DNA of 64,000 bases from Xiheibacterium sp038325765 (GCA_038325765.1 JBBQJI010000023.1:1-64000), one strand, 5' to 3'; counted from the stretch's first letter, positions 26,083 through 34,784 are shown. Made by a program: numbers and translations. The notes: generated from the letters alone by a model not told the origin.

Positions 26083-26921
26083 GTCAGCGCGCGCCGCCAC
26101 GGCATCGTCTGCAGGGCGGTGAGCACCTGGGGCCATGCGCCGGGCAGTACCCAGTCGGCCAGCGCCCAGGTGGCGTCGAAGGTGCCGTCGGGCCCCGGCA
26201 TCAGCACCAGGCGCACAGCGGGGCCGCGGTGGGACAGGCCCTCGGGCAGCGGCCCGGCGCCGGGCGACAGCCACAGGAACGATCCGCCCGTGGCGGTCTG
26301 GATGTCGCGCGGTGTCGCCGGCTTGGCCCCGGTCGCGGCAAGCTTCGCCCGCAGCTCGTGATCGATGGCGTCGGGCGCGACGAAGCCGAATTCCGGCACG
26401 CCGATGATCAGGCGATCGGTGCCGCCGGCACCCACGGGCACCGGGACCTCGGAGACCCATCGCGGCATCGGCACCTGGTCGACGTCGCCCTGATACTCGG
26501 CCTCGAGCTGCTCGTCGAGGTCGTGCCACGGGAGCACGCCGGCGACGATCCCGGTGATCGCGTCCGGGCTGCCCCACGTCGGTCGCCGCTCGTCGAGCCA
26601 GCGCGCGACGACCGGTCCCGACGTCAGGCCGGCGACCGCAGCGGCGCCCTCGACCGTCCAGGGCACCAGTACGTGCACCGGCGCGAGGCGCTGCTCGAGG
26701 CGTTCGATGCCGCCTGGTCCGCAGAACACGATCGAATCCGCGCCATGGCGCCCCGCGGCGCTCACGATCGCACGATCGAGCTCGCCAGCGTCACCGGCAC
26801 TCACCGCGGTCACCGTGGCGCCCCGTTCGGACGCGATGTCGCGCGCGAGGCAGAGCGCGACTGCACTGGCCGGGTGCAGGCCCAGGGGGGTGCGCTGCAG
26901 GTAGACCAGGATGTGGGCCAT
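26079..26921 (-). CDS. Protein with electron-transfer-flavoprotein-like N-terminal fold, function unknown
   Basis: 280 aa. The N-terminus ('MAHILVYLQRTPLGLHPASA', 'ALCLARDIASERGATVTAVS', 'AAGRHGADSIVFCG') follows the pattern of ETF alpha/beta and related nucleotide-binding alpha-hydrolase folds: a short strand, 'PAS..AL..AR.LA', then 'GAD'. No ETF-alpha FAD-binding signature is visible in the C-terminal half, so it is not a normal ETF subunit. TGATG overlap with the DUF507 stop upstream and ATGA overlap with the ATP-grasp gene downstream show tight co-translation. I would call it an ETF-like domain protein at most; a UspA-like fold is an alternative. Confidence 0.45.
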   Translation of the reverse strand: MAHILVYLQRTPLGLHPASAVALCLARDIASERGATVTAVSAGDAGELDRAIVSAAGRHGADSIVFCGPGGIERLEQRLAPVHVLVPWTVEGAAAVAGLTSGPVVARWLDERRPTWGSPDAITGIVAGVLPWHDLDEQLEAEYQGDVDQVPMPRWVSEVPVPVGAGGTDRLIIGVPEFGFVAPDAIDHELRAKLAATGAKPATPRDIQTATGGSFLWLSPGAGPLPEGLSHRGPAVRLVLMPGPDGTFDATWALADWVLPGAWPQVLTALQTMPWRRALT

Positions 26922-27433
26922 CAGGTCAGCCCGTGCCTGCGTCTCACCAGCTCGAGCTGCTTCTGGTACTCGATCTCGAAGCTGCTCGTGCCCTCTTCGA
27001 GGTGCTTGAGGTGCTTGCGCACCTCGCGGTCGAGATCGTCGTCGGCCTGCATGTTGCGGCGCAGGACGTCCTTCAGCGTGCGGCGCAGGGCGTCGTCGCC
27101 GGCGAACACCTCTTCGACGAACTGCGACTGCATGAACATCTCGACCAGCTGGTTGGCGATCCAGTTGACCGACTCGTCGCCGATCGCGAACTCCTCGCGC
27201 TCGGCGAGCTGGCGCTTGATCTTGTACAGTTCGGAGTAGGGCAGGCCGCGGGCCTCGAGGAGGTCCTTGGCCGCCTCGGTGAGCTCCCGATCCTTGCGCA
27301 TGTACTCCTTCAAGATCGACTCGACGTCGCGCTTGAACTCGTCGCGGTTGCTGATTTCCAGGTCACCCGCGTCGATCAGCGTGCGCGTGACGACCTCGGT
27401 GATGTGCGGGATCTTGGCGGAGAACAGGCGCAT
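26921..27433 (-). CDS. DUF507 family protein
   Basis: 170 aa, matching the family's usual length of about 170-190. Highly charged and helical throughout. Characteristic segments are the start 'MRLFSAKIPHITEVVTRTLI', 'DAGDLEISNRDEFKRDVESI', 'LKEYMRKDRELTEAAKDLLE', 'ESVNWIANQLVEMFMQS' and the end 'EEGTSSFEIEYQKQLELVRR'. DUF507 is widespread in Deltaproteobacteria and Aquificae and has no assigned role. ATG 27433 begins the conserved N-terminus. It is the first gene of a four-gene coupled operon and is divergent from the Nudix gene over a 100-bp spacer. Confidence 0.85.
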   Translation of the reverse strand: MRLFSAKIPHITEVVTRTLIDAGDLEISNRDEFKRDVESILKEYMRKDRELTEAAKDLLEARGLPYSELYKIKRQLAEREEFAIGDESVNWIANQLVEMFMQSQFVEEVFAGDDALRRTLKDVLRRNMQADDDLDREVRKHLKHLEEGTSSFEIEYQKQLELVRRRHGLT

Positions 27434-27533
27434 GCAGGACCTGGGCGGGAGGATAGGGGGGGAGATCGCGCCCTGTCCACGGAGAACGGGCACCCGCGGG
27501 CCGGGCGAAGCGCGCGGCGATGTGCGTCGTGGC

Positions 27534-27989
27534 ATGCTCGGCGCCGTGGACCGGCCGCCCAGGCTGTGGGTCGTGGCCGCGCTGGCGTGGCTCGACGACG
27601 GGATGCTGCTCGTGCAGCGCCGGCCGCCCCACGCGCGCTTCGGCGCCGGCCTGCTCGAGCTCCCCGGCGGCAAGATCGAGCCCGGCGAGGCCCCGGCCGC
27701 CGCGCTGTCCCGCGAGCTGGTCGAGGAGTGGGGCCCGCATGCAGCGGCGCTCCGGGTCGGTCGGGTCGTCGAGCTGCTGCACCACGTGTATCCCGCGCCC
27801 GGACCCGAGGTGATCCTCGCCATCTACGACGTCGACGCGCGGCCGTGGGCGAGCACGTGGCGCGAGCGCGTGCGGCCCGAGGATGGCTCCGAGGTGATCG
27901 CGTGCCGCACCGCCGAGCTGCCGACCGATGAATTCCTGCCCGCGGATCGCGAGTTCATCGCGCGTGTCCGGTCGGCCGCGCGCGGATGA
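27534..27989 (+). CDS. Nudix hydrolase, MutT-like (8-oxo-dGTP diphosphatase type)
   Basis: 151 aa from ATG 27534; GTG 27546 is an equally possible start, four codons in. It hydrolyses nucleoside diphosphates linked to another moiety, probably sanitising oxidised dNTPs. The start 'RLWVVAALAWLDDGMLLVQR' is typical of MutT-like enzymes, and the Nudix box reads 'GGKIEPGEAPAAALSRELVE' followed by EWG, with all catalytic glutamates in place. The C-terminus 'ELPTDEFLPADREFIARV' is also MutT-like. The exact substrate cannot be told from sequence. It ends 12 bases before the stop of the convergent toxin gene. Confidence 0.85.
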   Translation: MLGAVDRPPRLWVVAALAWLDDGMLLVQRRPPHARFGAGLLELPGGKIEPGEAPAAALSRELVEEWGPHAAALRVGRVVELLHHVYPAPGPEVILAIYDVDARPWASTWRERVRPEDGSEVIACRTAELPTDEFLPADREFIARVRSAARG

Positions 27990-28001
27990 ACGGCCAGTCG
28001 G

Positions 28002-28448
28002 CTACGCCGCAGGGTGCCCCGCCACCAGTGGGTTCTCCCACCGAACCCCACGGAACCGCGCGAAGTCACCGTCGGCGGAACAGACGATCAAACCGTGCTC
28101 CACGGCGATCGCGGCGAGGTGCGCATCAGGGACGAGATCGGATCGGCTGCCGATCTCGAGCATCAAGCGCTCGAGTACGTGCGCGTGCTGGTCGGTCGGG
28201 CAGGGGATCCACGCGCGCTCGCACGCGAGCCACTCGCGGACCTGTGCCGACGCCGTCGGAATCGGCTCCGGTCGCTCGAACACCCTGGGGTTCGTGACGA
28301 GGCGGACGAACGCCAGCAGACTGGCCCACGGCAGGCCGACGGGGCTCGGGCCATTGAGCACCCCTTCGAGCCACGCACGTGCGGCGACGTGCTGTGGCAT
28401 GGAGCTGACGCGCGCGTAGATGAGCAGGTTCGCGTCGACCAGGATCAT
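28002..28448 (-). CDS. vapC: PIN-domain toxin, VapC family
   Basis: 148 aa. PIN domains of this type are Mg-dependent ribonucleases that cleave tRNA or rRNA. The first acidic residue is in 'MILVDANLLIYA' (Asp 5, with Asn 7), and the C-terminal acidic cluster is 'PDAHLAAIAVEHG...SADGDFARF'. The middle 'LAFVRLVTNPRVFERP' marks the subfamily common in Myxococcota and Actinobacteria. The start overlaps the stop of the upstream antitoxin (ATGA), the classic vapBC arrangement. The N-terminal start is fixed by that overlap and by the conserved ILVDAN strand. Confidence 0.85.
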   Translation of the reverse strand: MILVDANLLIYARVSSMPQHVAARAWLEGVLNGPSPVGLPWASLLAFVRLVTNPRVFERPEPIPTASAQVREWLACERAWIPCPTDQHAHVLERLMLEIGSRSDLVPDAHLAAIAVEHGLIVCSADGDFARFRGVRWENPLVAGHPAA

Positions 28449-28696
28449 CGGAATCGGTCGCCCTCGGCCGCGGCCAGGGCCGCAGCGACATCGGCGACGT
28501 CGCCGACGAGGCAGCGCCCGAGATCGATCGGTGTCATCCGGTAGGCGCGGCGCTTCGGTCGAGCCTGACCTCCGCGCAGGCCCTCGCGAAGGATCGCGTT
28601 CACGACGTCCTTGGTGCGGACGCCACGCTCGGTGACGACGCGCTCGAGCATTTTCGCCACGTCGTCGTCGAGCGTGATGGTCGTCCGCACCGCCAT
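28445..28696 (-). CDS. vapB: Ribbon-helix-helix antitoxin, VapB-like
   Basis: 83 aa. The N-terminus 'MAVRTTITLDDDVAKMLERV' is a ribbon-helix-helix DNA-binding domain: a beta strand 'RTTITLDDD' followed by two helices. The C-terminal tail ('RRAYRMTPIDLGRCLVGDVA') would wrap the toxin. It probably binds and neutralises the VapC protein and represses its own operon. The 162-bp stretch upstream, between this gene and the peptidase gene, contains no other gene and should hold the promoter. Confidence 0.8.
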   Translation of the reverse strand: MAVRTTITLDDDVAKMLERVVTERGVRTKDVVNAILREGLRGGQARPKRRAYRMTPIDLGRCLVGDVADVAAALAAAEGDRFR

Positions 28697-28858
28697 GATG
28701 CCGAAGCATAATGGTGACGATGCGGTGACGCAACCGAACCCCCGTGGCGTGCGCCGCCTCGGCGGAGGTCAACCGTCGCACCCTCGACGCCGTTCGCCCT
28801 CGGCGACGGTGTCGTCGGCGGAGCACCGTCGCCGACGAGACGCTGTGCCCGCGCGCCG

Positions 28859-29317
28859 CTACACCGCGGCGCCGTCGAAGCGGGCGATCTCCACGTACCC
28901 TTCGCCGTCACGCCGGAACAGCTTGGCCTCGCGCACTACGTCGTCTTGCACGTCGACGACGAGGTAGTCGACCGGATACCCGGCGCCGAGCGCCGCGCGC
29001 GTGTCCTCCTCGGAGAAGTACGCTCCGACCCGCGGATGCGAGTGATAGATGATCGTCGCCCGACGCTCCGAGTCGAAGCTGCGCACGAGCCCCAGCAACT
29101 CTTTGCCGCCGATGTTGTAGCCATTCTCGCCGGTGCGCGGATGGGCCTCCGGGTCGAGGGCGTGGAGCCGATCCTGGCGGTTCTCGCAGGGTACGAGCGC
29201 AGCGTCGGGCGCCGTGCCCAGCAGGTAGCCGCAGCACTCCTTGGGGAACTCGGCCCTGGCCTGGCGATAGATCGCGAGCAGGTGCTCGTGCAAGATGGCG
29301 GGTGTCTCACCAGACAT
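28859..29317 (-). CDS. mec: JAMM/MPN+ metallopeptidase, Mec-like, of the sulfur-carrier cysteine operon
   Basis: 152 aa. Zinc-dependent isopeptidase fold. The JAMM residues are all visible: Glu in 'EFPKECCGYLLG' (about residue 27), His 92 and His 94 in 'YHSHP', Ser 102 and Asp 105 in 'FSEED' (HxH-x7-S-x2-D). In M. tuberculosis, Mec removes newly made cysteine from the carrier CysO. Here it is the last gene of the operon and overlaps the CysM-like gene by 11 bases. Because the carrier ends in Gly-Gly-Arg, this peptidase may also trim the Arg to expose the diglycine. That is inference, based on JAMM-processed carriers known elsewhere (QbsE/QbsD, HcyS/HcyD). Confidence 0.85.
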   Translation of the reverse strand: MSGETPAILHEHLLAIYRQARAEFPKECCGYLLGTAPDAALVPCENRQDRLHALDPEAHPRTGENGYNIGGKELLGLVRSFDSERRATIIYHSHPRVGAYFSEEDTRAALGAGYPVDYLVVDVQDDVVREAKLFRRDGEGYVEIARFDGAAV

Positions 29318-30308
29318 AGTGTTTCTCCCAGCGCAGCGGCAAGAAGTAGCGGTCGCCCCGATCGCACAGCACCGTGACGACGACGCCGGGCTTGCCCTCG
29401 GCGACCAGCCGCTTGCCCAGGCGCAACGCGCCGGCAACGTTCGCGCCCGCAGAGTGGCCCACGAACAGTGCCTCTTGGTGGGCGAGGCGCTCGGCCATGT
29501 CCCAACCCTCTTCGGTCGGCATCCACAGTGTCTCGTCGACGACGGCGCCGTCGTAGATCGGCGGCACCAGGCTCGAGGGGACGTGCTTGAGGCCCTCGAG
29601 CCCGTGCATCGCGTCGTCGGGCTGCAGGCCGGCGCAGTGCACTGCGCCCAGCTCGTGCAGCCGCCGCGACGTGCCCATGATCGTGCCGCTCGTGCCCACG
29701 CCGGCGACGAAGTGCGTCACGCGGCCGCCGGTCTGCGCCCAGATCTCGGGAGCGGTGCCGTGGTAGTGCGCCAGCCAATTCGAGTCGTTGGCGTACTGGT
29801 TGGGGTAGTAGTAGCGATCTGGGCGCGCGTCGACGAGCCGACGGGCGTGGACGATCGCGCCGTCGCTGCCCTCCATCGGATCCGAGAAGATGATCTCGCT
29901 GCCATACGCCCGCGTGATCTGTTTGCGCGCGTTGCTGACGTTCTCGGGCATCACCAAGGTGATCGGCACGTCGAGTGCGGCGCCGACCATCGAGTAGGCG
30001 ATGCCGGTGTTGCCGCTCGTGCTGTCGATCAAGCGCACGCCCGGGGGCAGATCGCCGCGGGCGAGCGCGTCTTGGATGATGCGCAGCGCAGCGCGGTCCT
30101 TCACCGAGCCGCCGGGGTTGGCGAACTCGCACTTCGCCCACAGCTCGACGCCCGGGCAGTCGCGCTCGATCTGCCGCAGGCGCACCAGCGGCGTGTCGCC
30201 GATGAGCTCGGTCACCGAGTCGACGCGGCCGCGCAGCACTGGGGCCCGCGCGATCGCCAGGCCGGCGGGCTCGCCTGTCGGATCGATGACGTGGGCCATG
30301 CCGTTCAT
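29307..30308 (-). CDS. cysM: PLP-dependent cysteine synthase, CysM-like (carrier-protein-dependent type)
   Basis: 333 aa. Fold-type II PLP enzyme with Schiff-base lysine in 'NPGGSVKDR' (Lys 70), the substrate loop 'STSGNTG' (about 96-102) and the phosphate-binding glycine loop 'GVGTSGT'. It is distinct from the neighbouring CysK: it has a 30-residue N-terminal extension, and it ends in the aromatic tail 'LRWEKHYVW'. In mycobacteria, CysM uses O-phosphoserine and CysO-thiocarboxylate and has a C-terminal tail that closes over the active site. The location between the carrier gene (ATGA overlap) and the JAMM peptidase gene supports the same role. A cystathionine beta-synthase-like role is the alternative. 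Confidence 0.85.
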   Translation of the reverse strand: MNGMAHVIDPTGEPAGLAIARAPVLRGRVDSVTELIGDTPLVRLRQIERDCPGVELWAKCEFANPGGSVKDRAALRIIQDALARGDLPPGVRLIDSTSGNTGIAYSMVGAALDVPITLVMPENVSNARKQITRAYGSEIIFSDPMEGSDGAIVHARRLVDARPDRYYYPNQYANDSNWLAHYHGTAPEIWAQTGGRVTHFVAGVGTSGTIMGTSRRLHELGAVHCAGLQPDDAMHGLEGLKHVPSSLVPPIYDGAVVDETLWMPTEEGWDMAERLAHQEALFVGHSAGANVAGALRLGKRLVAEGKPGVVVTVLCDRGDRYFLPLRWEKHYVW

Positions 30309-30580
30309 CGGCCGCCCGCGATGGCCGGCACGATGCTGACCTCGTCGCCGTCCTTCACTGCGGTGTCGAGGTTGTCGAGGAAGCGAATGTCCTCGTCGGC
30401 GACGTAGACGTTGACGAAGCGACGCACGGCGCCGGCCTCGTCGCAGATGCGCTCTTTGATGCCGGGGTGGGCGGACTCGAGGTTGGCGAGCAGCTCGCGG
30501 ACACTGCTGCCCGTGACGCTGACCTCCTCTTTGCCCTGGGTGTACTTGCGCAGCGGAGTGGGGATGCGAACGGTGGCCAT
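30305..30580 (-). CDS. cysO: Ubiquitin-like sulfur carrier protein (CysO/MoaD/ThiS type) with masked diglycine
   Basis: 91 aa beta-grasp protein. It starts 'MATVRIPTPLRKYTQGKEEV' and ends 'DGDEVSIVPAIAGGR'. Members carry sulfur as a C-terminal Gly-Gly thiocarboxylate. Here an extra arginine follows the two glycines, so the protein cannot be adenylated by its E1 until that residue is removed. I checked the codons at the end: GGC GGC CGA TGA. The segment 'VRRFVNVYVADEDIRFLDN' is typical of the CysO/MoaD-like branch. It lies 11 bases after the E1-like gene and overlaps the CysM-like gene by ATGA, so carrier and synthase are co-translated. Confidence 0.85.
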   Translation of the reverse strand: MATVRIPTPLRKYTQGKEEVSVTGSSVRELLANLESAHPGIKERICDEAGAVRRFVNVYVADEDIRFLDNLDTAVKDGDEVSIVPAIAGGR

Positions 30581-30591
30581 TGGCTTGATCC

Positions 30592-31301
30592 TCAGCAGAC
30601 GGTGGCGATTCTCGGACGACGATGCGAGGGACTTCGGGCGGTGGCGCAGGAGCAGTGGGGCCGCGGGCGGCCGCCCAGGGCGCGGACGATGCCGGAGCCG
30701 AGCGCCAGCTCGAACAGGCGGCCGGCGACCGCGTCGGCGTGGCCTTCGGCGACGGCCGCGGCGAGGTGGGCGAGGAACATGCCGGTGGTGCCGACGGCGG
30801 TGCCCAGCACGCCGGCCTCCACGCACGACGGCACCAGCTCGCCCGGCGGCGGCGCCTCGAACACGCAGCGATAACACGCGGACCCGGGCACCACGGCGAT
30901 GGCGTGGCCGCGCAGACCGATGGCGGCGCCGAGCACCAGCGTTCGGCGGTGGCGGACGCAGGCGTCGTTGCACGCGAACTTGAGCGCCGGCGCATCGGTG
31001 CACTCGAGCACGATCGCGTCGTCGTCCAGGGCTGCGATCATGCTGTCCGTCCCCTCGGGGACCAGGCGCTCGATCCGCGCCGTCGCTTCGACGCCGTGAC
31101 GCCGCAGCCAACGCGCCGCGACCTCGGCCTTGGGCGCACCGACGTCCCCGGTGTCGTAGAGCACCTGCCGGTGGAGGTTGGAGACCTCGACGCGGTCGTG
31201 ATCGACGATCGTGATCCGTCGCGCGCCGGCCATGCGCAGCCCCAGCAGCGCCGGGCAGCCGAGGCCTCCGGCACCGAGGACCACGCACTGCGCATCGGCG
31301 A

Positions 31302-31305
<4 letters not shown>
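30592..31305 (-). CDS. E1-like adenylyltransferase (ThiF/MoeB/HesA family)
   Basis: 237 aa from GTG 31305, which overlaps the cysK stop (GTGA). It adenylates the C-terminus of a ubiquitin-like carrier. The Rossmann nucleotide loop is 'VVLGAGGLGCPALLGL' (about residues 8-23). The ATP/Mg segment reads 'IVDHDRVEVSNLHRQVLYDT', and a later 'ECTDAPALKFACNDACVR' contains conserved Asp/Asn. A CxxC zinc half-site is seen in 'CYRCVF', while the second pair near the C-terminus is degenerate (CSC). There is no C-terminal rhodanese domain, unlike MoeZ, so the sulfur donor must come from elsewhere. Probably activates the adjacent carrier. Confidence 0.85.
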
Positions 31306-32258
<953 letters not shown>

Positions 32259-32283
32259 GGCGGTCGTCTCGGAGGTGAGGGGT

Positions 32284-32697
32284 TCAGATCACGTAGTTGG
32301 CCGCCGAGCGGCGGTGATGCTCGCGCGCCTCGCCGAGCAGCTGCTCGAGGCGAACGTCGCCGAGGGCCGCCTGTAGACGGTCGTCGATCGCCCGCTCGAC
32401 CAGCACGCTGATCTCGTCGGGCGCAGCCGCGGTGTTGGCGTCGGGAGTCGGGGTGCCCAGGGCGCTGAGGACCTGCGCCACCACGATCTCCGAGGGCGGA
32501 CGCGCCAGACGGTAGCCGCCCCGCGGCCCGCGCTTGCCCACCACAAGCCCGGCGCGCCGCAGCTCGCCGATGATCTCCTCGAGGTAGCGGGCGGGAATGG
32601 CCTGCTGCTCCGCGATGGCCTGCGCCGAGGCGTAGCCGCGATGCGCGATGTGGACCAGCGCGCGGACGCCATAGCGGGCTTTGGTGCTGAGACGCAT
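32284..32697 (-). CDS. Rrf2-family transcriptional regulator (CymR-like)
   Basis: 137 aa from ATG 32697 (MRLSTKARYGVRALVHIAHR). An N-terminal winged helix ends in 'GLVVGKRGPRGGYRLARPPS', the wing motif of Rrf2 proteins. The three cysteines that hold the Fe-S cluster in IscR are absent: the equivalent region 'TPTPDANTAAAPDEI' has none. That fits CymR, which senses cysteine status through complex formation with CysK. Being the first gene of the cysteine operon, 26 bases before cysK, it very probably regulates that operon and itself. The divergent efp promoter shares the 177-bp upstream region. Confidence 0.85.
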   Translation of the reverse strand: MRLSTKARYGVRALVHIAHRGYASAQAIAEQQAIPARYLEEIIGELRRAGLVVGKRGPRGGYRLARPPSEIVVAQVLSALGTPTPDANTAAAPDEISVLVERAIDDRLQAALGDVRLEQLLGEAREHHRRSAANYVI

Positions 32698-32813
32698 TGT
32701 CCGGCGATCGTGGAGGAAAACCGTGGAATAGGCTGCCACACCCACCGTCGTTGCGCCAGCCCTCCCGAGGGGCCGTTTTCTCGCCCGTCATCGCACCCGC
32801 GCCCTGCGCCGGG

Positions 32814-32842
32814 TTGACAACCAGCCCCCGGCCGGTGGACAA
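32814..32842 (+). promoter_or_regulatory. Possible efp promoter, perfect -35 with weak -10
   Basis: TTGACA at 32814-32819 is a perfect sigma-70 -35 hexamer in the 177-bp space between the divergent Rrf2 and efp genes. Seventeen bases on, the -10 position reads GGACAA, a poor match. The same bases read on the other strand (GGTTGTCAACC) form a small palindrome that could equally be an operator for the Rrf2 protein. Confidence 0.25.
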
Positions 32843-32874
32843 GCCCAGCGCCGCCTCTCGCGGCAAGGACCGCC

Positions 32875-33447
32875 ATGGCCAGCGTCGACGTCAGTGAACT
32901 CAAGAAGAACACCAAGATCGAAATCGACGGGCATCCTTTCAATGTCGTCGACTTCCAGTTCGTGAAGCCCGGCAAGGGGCAGGGCCTGTACAAGTGCCGG
33001 ATCAAGAACATGATCACGGGCGCGGTCATGGATCGGACCTGGCGCTCGGGCGAGAAGTTCGAGGCCGCGAACGTCGAGAGCAAGCAGATGCAGTACCTGT
33101 TCGCCTCGGCGGACGGCTTCACGTTCATGGACAACGAGTCATACGAGCAGGTCGAGCTCGGCGCCAACATCGTCGGCGAGGACAAGTGGTTCCTGCTCGA
33201 CAACCTGTCGGTCGACGTCCTTTTCTACAACAACCGGCCGGTGGGCATCGCGCTGCCGAGTCACGTGATCATGGAGATCACCGACTCCGAGCCGGGCGTG
33301 AAGGGCGACACCGCCAACAACGTGACGAAGCAAGCGACGGTCGCGACGGGCTATCAGGTCCAGGTGCCGATCTTCATCAAGGTCGGCGAGCGGGTGAAGA
33401 TCGACACCCGCACCGGCGCGTACATCGAGCGCGTCAACGCGACCTGA
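32875..33447 (+). CDS. efp: Translation elongation factor P
   Basis: 190 aa, standard three-domain EF-P, which rescues ribosomes stalled at polyproline. AAGGA lies five bases before ATG 32875. The modification loop reads 'VKPGKGQGLYKC', with the lysine in the position of E. coli Lys 34, the residue beta-lysylated by EpmA. The C-terminal OB domain has 'VATGYQVQVPIFIKVGERVK' followed by 'DTRTGAYIERV'. The gene for the modifying ligase follows after 10 bases, so the factor is almost certainly lysyl-modified. The polyproline run in the TonB protein of this window is one local client. Confidence 0.97.
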   Translation: MASVDVSELKKNTKIEIDGHPFNVVDFQFVKPGKGQGLYKCRIKNMITGAVMDRTWRSGEKFEAANVESKQMQYLFASADGFTFMDNESYEQVELGANIVGEDKWFLLDNLSVDVLFYNNRPVGIALPSHVIMEITDSEPGVKGDTANNVTKQATVATGYQVQVPIFIKVGERVKIDTRTGAYIERVNAT

Positions 33448-33457
33448 GTCGGTCTCC

Positions 33458-34477
33458 GTGGGCCCCGCGCTCAGTCTCGCGGCACGCGTCGAGCTCTGGG
33501 ACGTGGTGCTCGCCGCCGTGCGGACCGAGCTCCGCTGCAGTGGCCTGCGCGAGGTGACGACGCCGCCGATGGTGGCGGCGGTGGCGATCGAGCCGTGGAT
33601 CGAACCGGTCTGTGCGGGGGCCGGTTGGCTGCACACGAGCCCCGAGCTGGCGATGAAGTCGCTGTTGGTGGGCGGCGCCGGGCCGATCTTCCAGCTCACG
33701 CACGTCGCCCGCGCCGCCGAGCGCGGGGCATGGCACCGCGAGCAGTTCGTGTTGCTCGAGTGGTACCGCCCCGATCGGGATGACGCCGTCGCCGACGCCG
33801 ATGGGGTGATGGCCGACGTCGCGCGGCTCGTCGCCGTGGTCGTGCAGGCCGCGGCACCGTGGGCGCTGCGTTCCATCGAGTCCCCCCATACGTGGTCGAG
33901 GATCGCGTTCCTCGACGCCGTCGAGGACACCACGGGCCTGCAGTTGCAGGGCGACGAGGACGGCGACGCGCTCGCGCGGCGCATGGCGGCGACGCCGTAC
34001 GCCCTGCCGCCGCTGCGCACCGCGAGCACCGATGCCCGCCGCCTCGAGGCGTGGACCGCGTTCTTCAGCGGCTGGTCCGATGCCGCGCTCGACCCGTGGC
34101 TGCGGGGGCGCGCCGGCGCGGGCGCGGCAGTCCACCTCGTCGATTTTCCCGCCCCGCTCGCGGCCTTGTCGAAGGCCGCGGTCGATTCCCGGGGACGCAC
34201 CACCAGCGGCCGCTTCGAGAGCCACGTGTTCGGACGCGAGCTCGCCAACGGCTACCGCGAGCTCCGTGATGCCACCGAGCAGCGGGCCCGCTTCGTCGCG
34301 GTGGCCGAGCTGCGCGCCGCCCATGCGTTGCCCGTGCTGCCGATGCCCGAGGCGTTCCTCGCCGATCTCGCCGCACCCGGGCTGCCGCCGTGCAGCGGCG
34401 CCGCGCTCGGCCTCGATCGGCTCGTCGCCCTCGCTGTGGGCGCCGATGCATTGGCTGGGATCGCCCTGGTCCCCTGA
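33458..34477 (+). CDS. epmA: EF-P lysine ligase EpmA (PoxA/GenX), truncated class II LysRS paralog
   Basis: 339 aa from GTG 33458. It lacks the tRNA-anticodon domain and has only the class II synthetase core. Motif 2 reads 'WHREQFVLLEWYRP', almost the EpmA consensus (E. coli 'HNPEFTMLEWYRP'). Motif 3 is 'GAALGLDRLVALAVGA'. 'TSPELAMKSLLVGGAGPIFQ' matches the substrate-binding segment. It attaches (R)-beta-lysine or lysine to EF-P. No lysine 2,3-aminomutase (EpmB) gene is in the window, so the aminomutase is either elsewhere or alpha-lysine is used. Ten-base spacing to efp shows an operon. Confidence 0.9.
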   Translation: MGPALSLAARVELWDVVLAAVRTELRCSGLREVTTPPMVAAVAIEPWIEPVCAGAGWLHTSPELAMKSLLVGGAGPIFQLTHVARAAERGAWHREQFVLLEWYRPDRDDAVADADGVMADVARLVAVVVQAAAPWALRSIESPHTWSRIAFLDAVEDTTGLQLQGDEDGDALARRMAATPYALPPLRTASTDARRLEAWTAFFSGWSDAALDPWLRGRAGAGAAVHLVDFPAPLAALSKAAVDSRGRTTSGRFESHVFGRELANGYRELRDATEQRARFVAVAELRAAHALPVLPMPEAFLADLAAPGLPPCSGAALGLDRLVALAVGADALAGIALVP

Positions 34478-34480
34478 CGC

Positions 34481-34499
34481 CGCCGCGGGGCCCGCGGCG
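34481..34499 (+). terminator. Hairpin after epmA
   Basis: CGCCGCGGG-G-CCCGCGGCG, a nine-pair inverted repeat starting 3 bases after the epmA stop. No U tract. It probably ends the efp-epmA operon, though Rho-dependent termination cannot be excluded. Confidence 0.45.
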
Positions 34500-34784
34500 C
34501 CGAAGTCGACGAACCTGTAAGTCGCCCGATCGACGGCCGTTGCCTCGCGCCCCCACGACCACGAGTCGTGCGACCCACGATGGAGATGACCCACTCCGAG
34601 ACGCCTCACGGCCGAGGCCACGCCGAGCCCACGGCGCTCGCGCTGCGACCGCGAGATTCGCTGCGTGCCGAGTCCGCGCGCGCCGTGAGCCCGTCGCGCA
34701 TGCTCGCCGGTGCACGCGGTCGCATCACGCACGCGGGGTTAGGCGTCGGTGCGCGGCCATGTGGCGAGGCACACACCGAGCCGC

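Noticed and set aside
24106..26361. 751-codon plus-strand frame over the ATP-grasp gene
   Set aside because: It is Arg/His-rich low complexity, while the minus strand shows real ATP-grasp motifs and operon overlaps.
28697..28858. Possible small gene between the antitoxin and the JAMM peptidase gene
   Set aside because: No frame has coding bias or a recognisable motif. It is more likely a promoter and terminator spacer.
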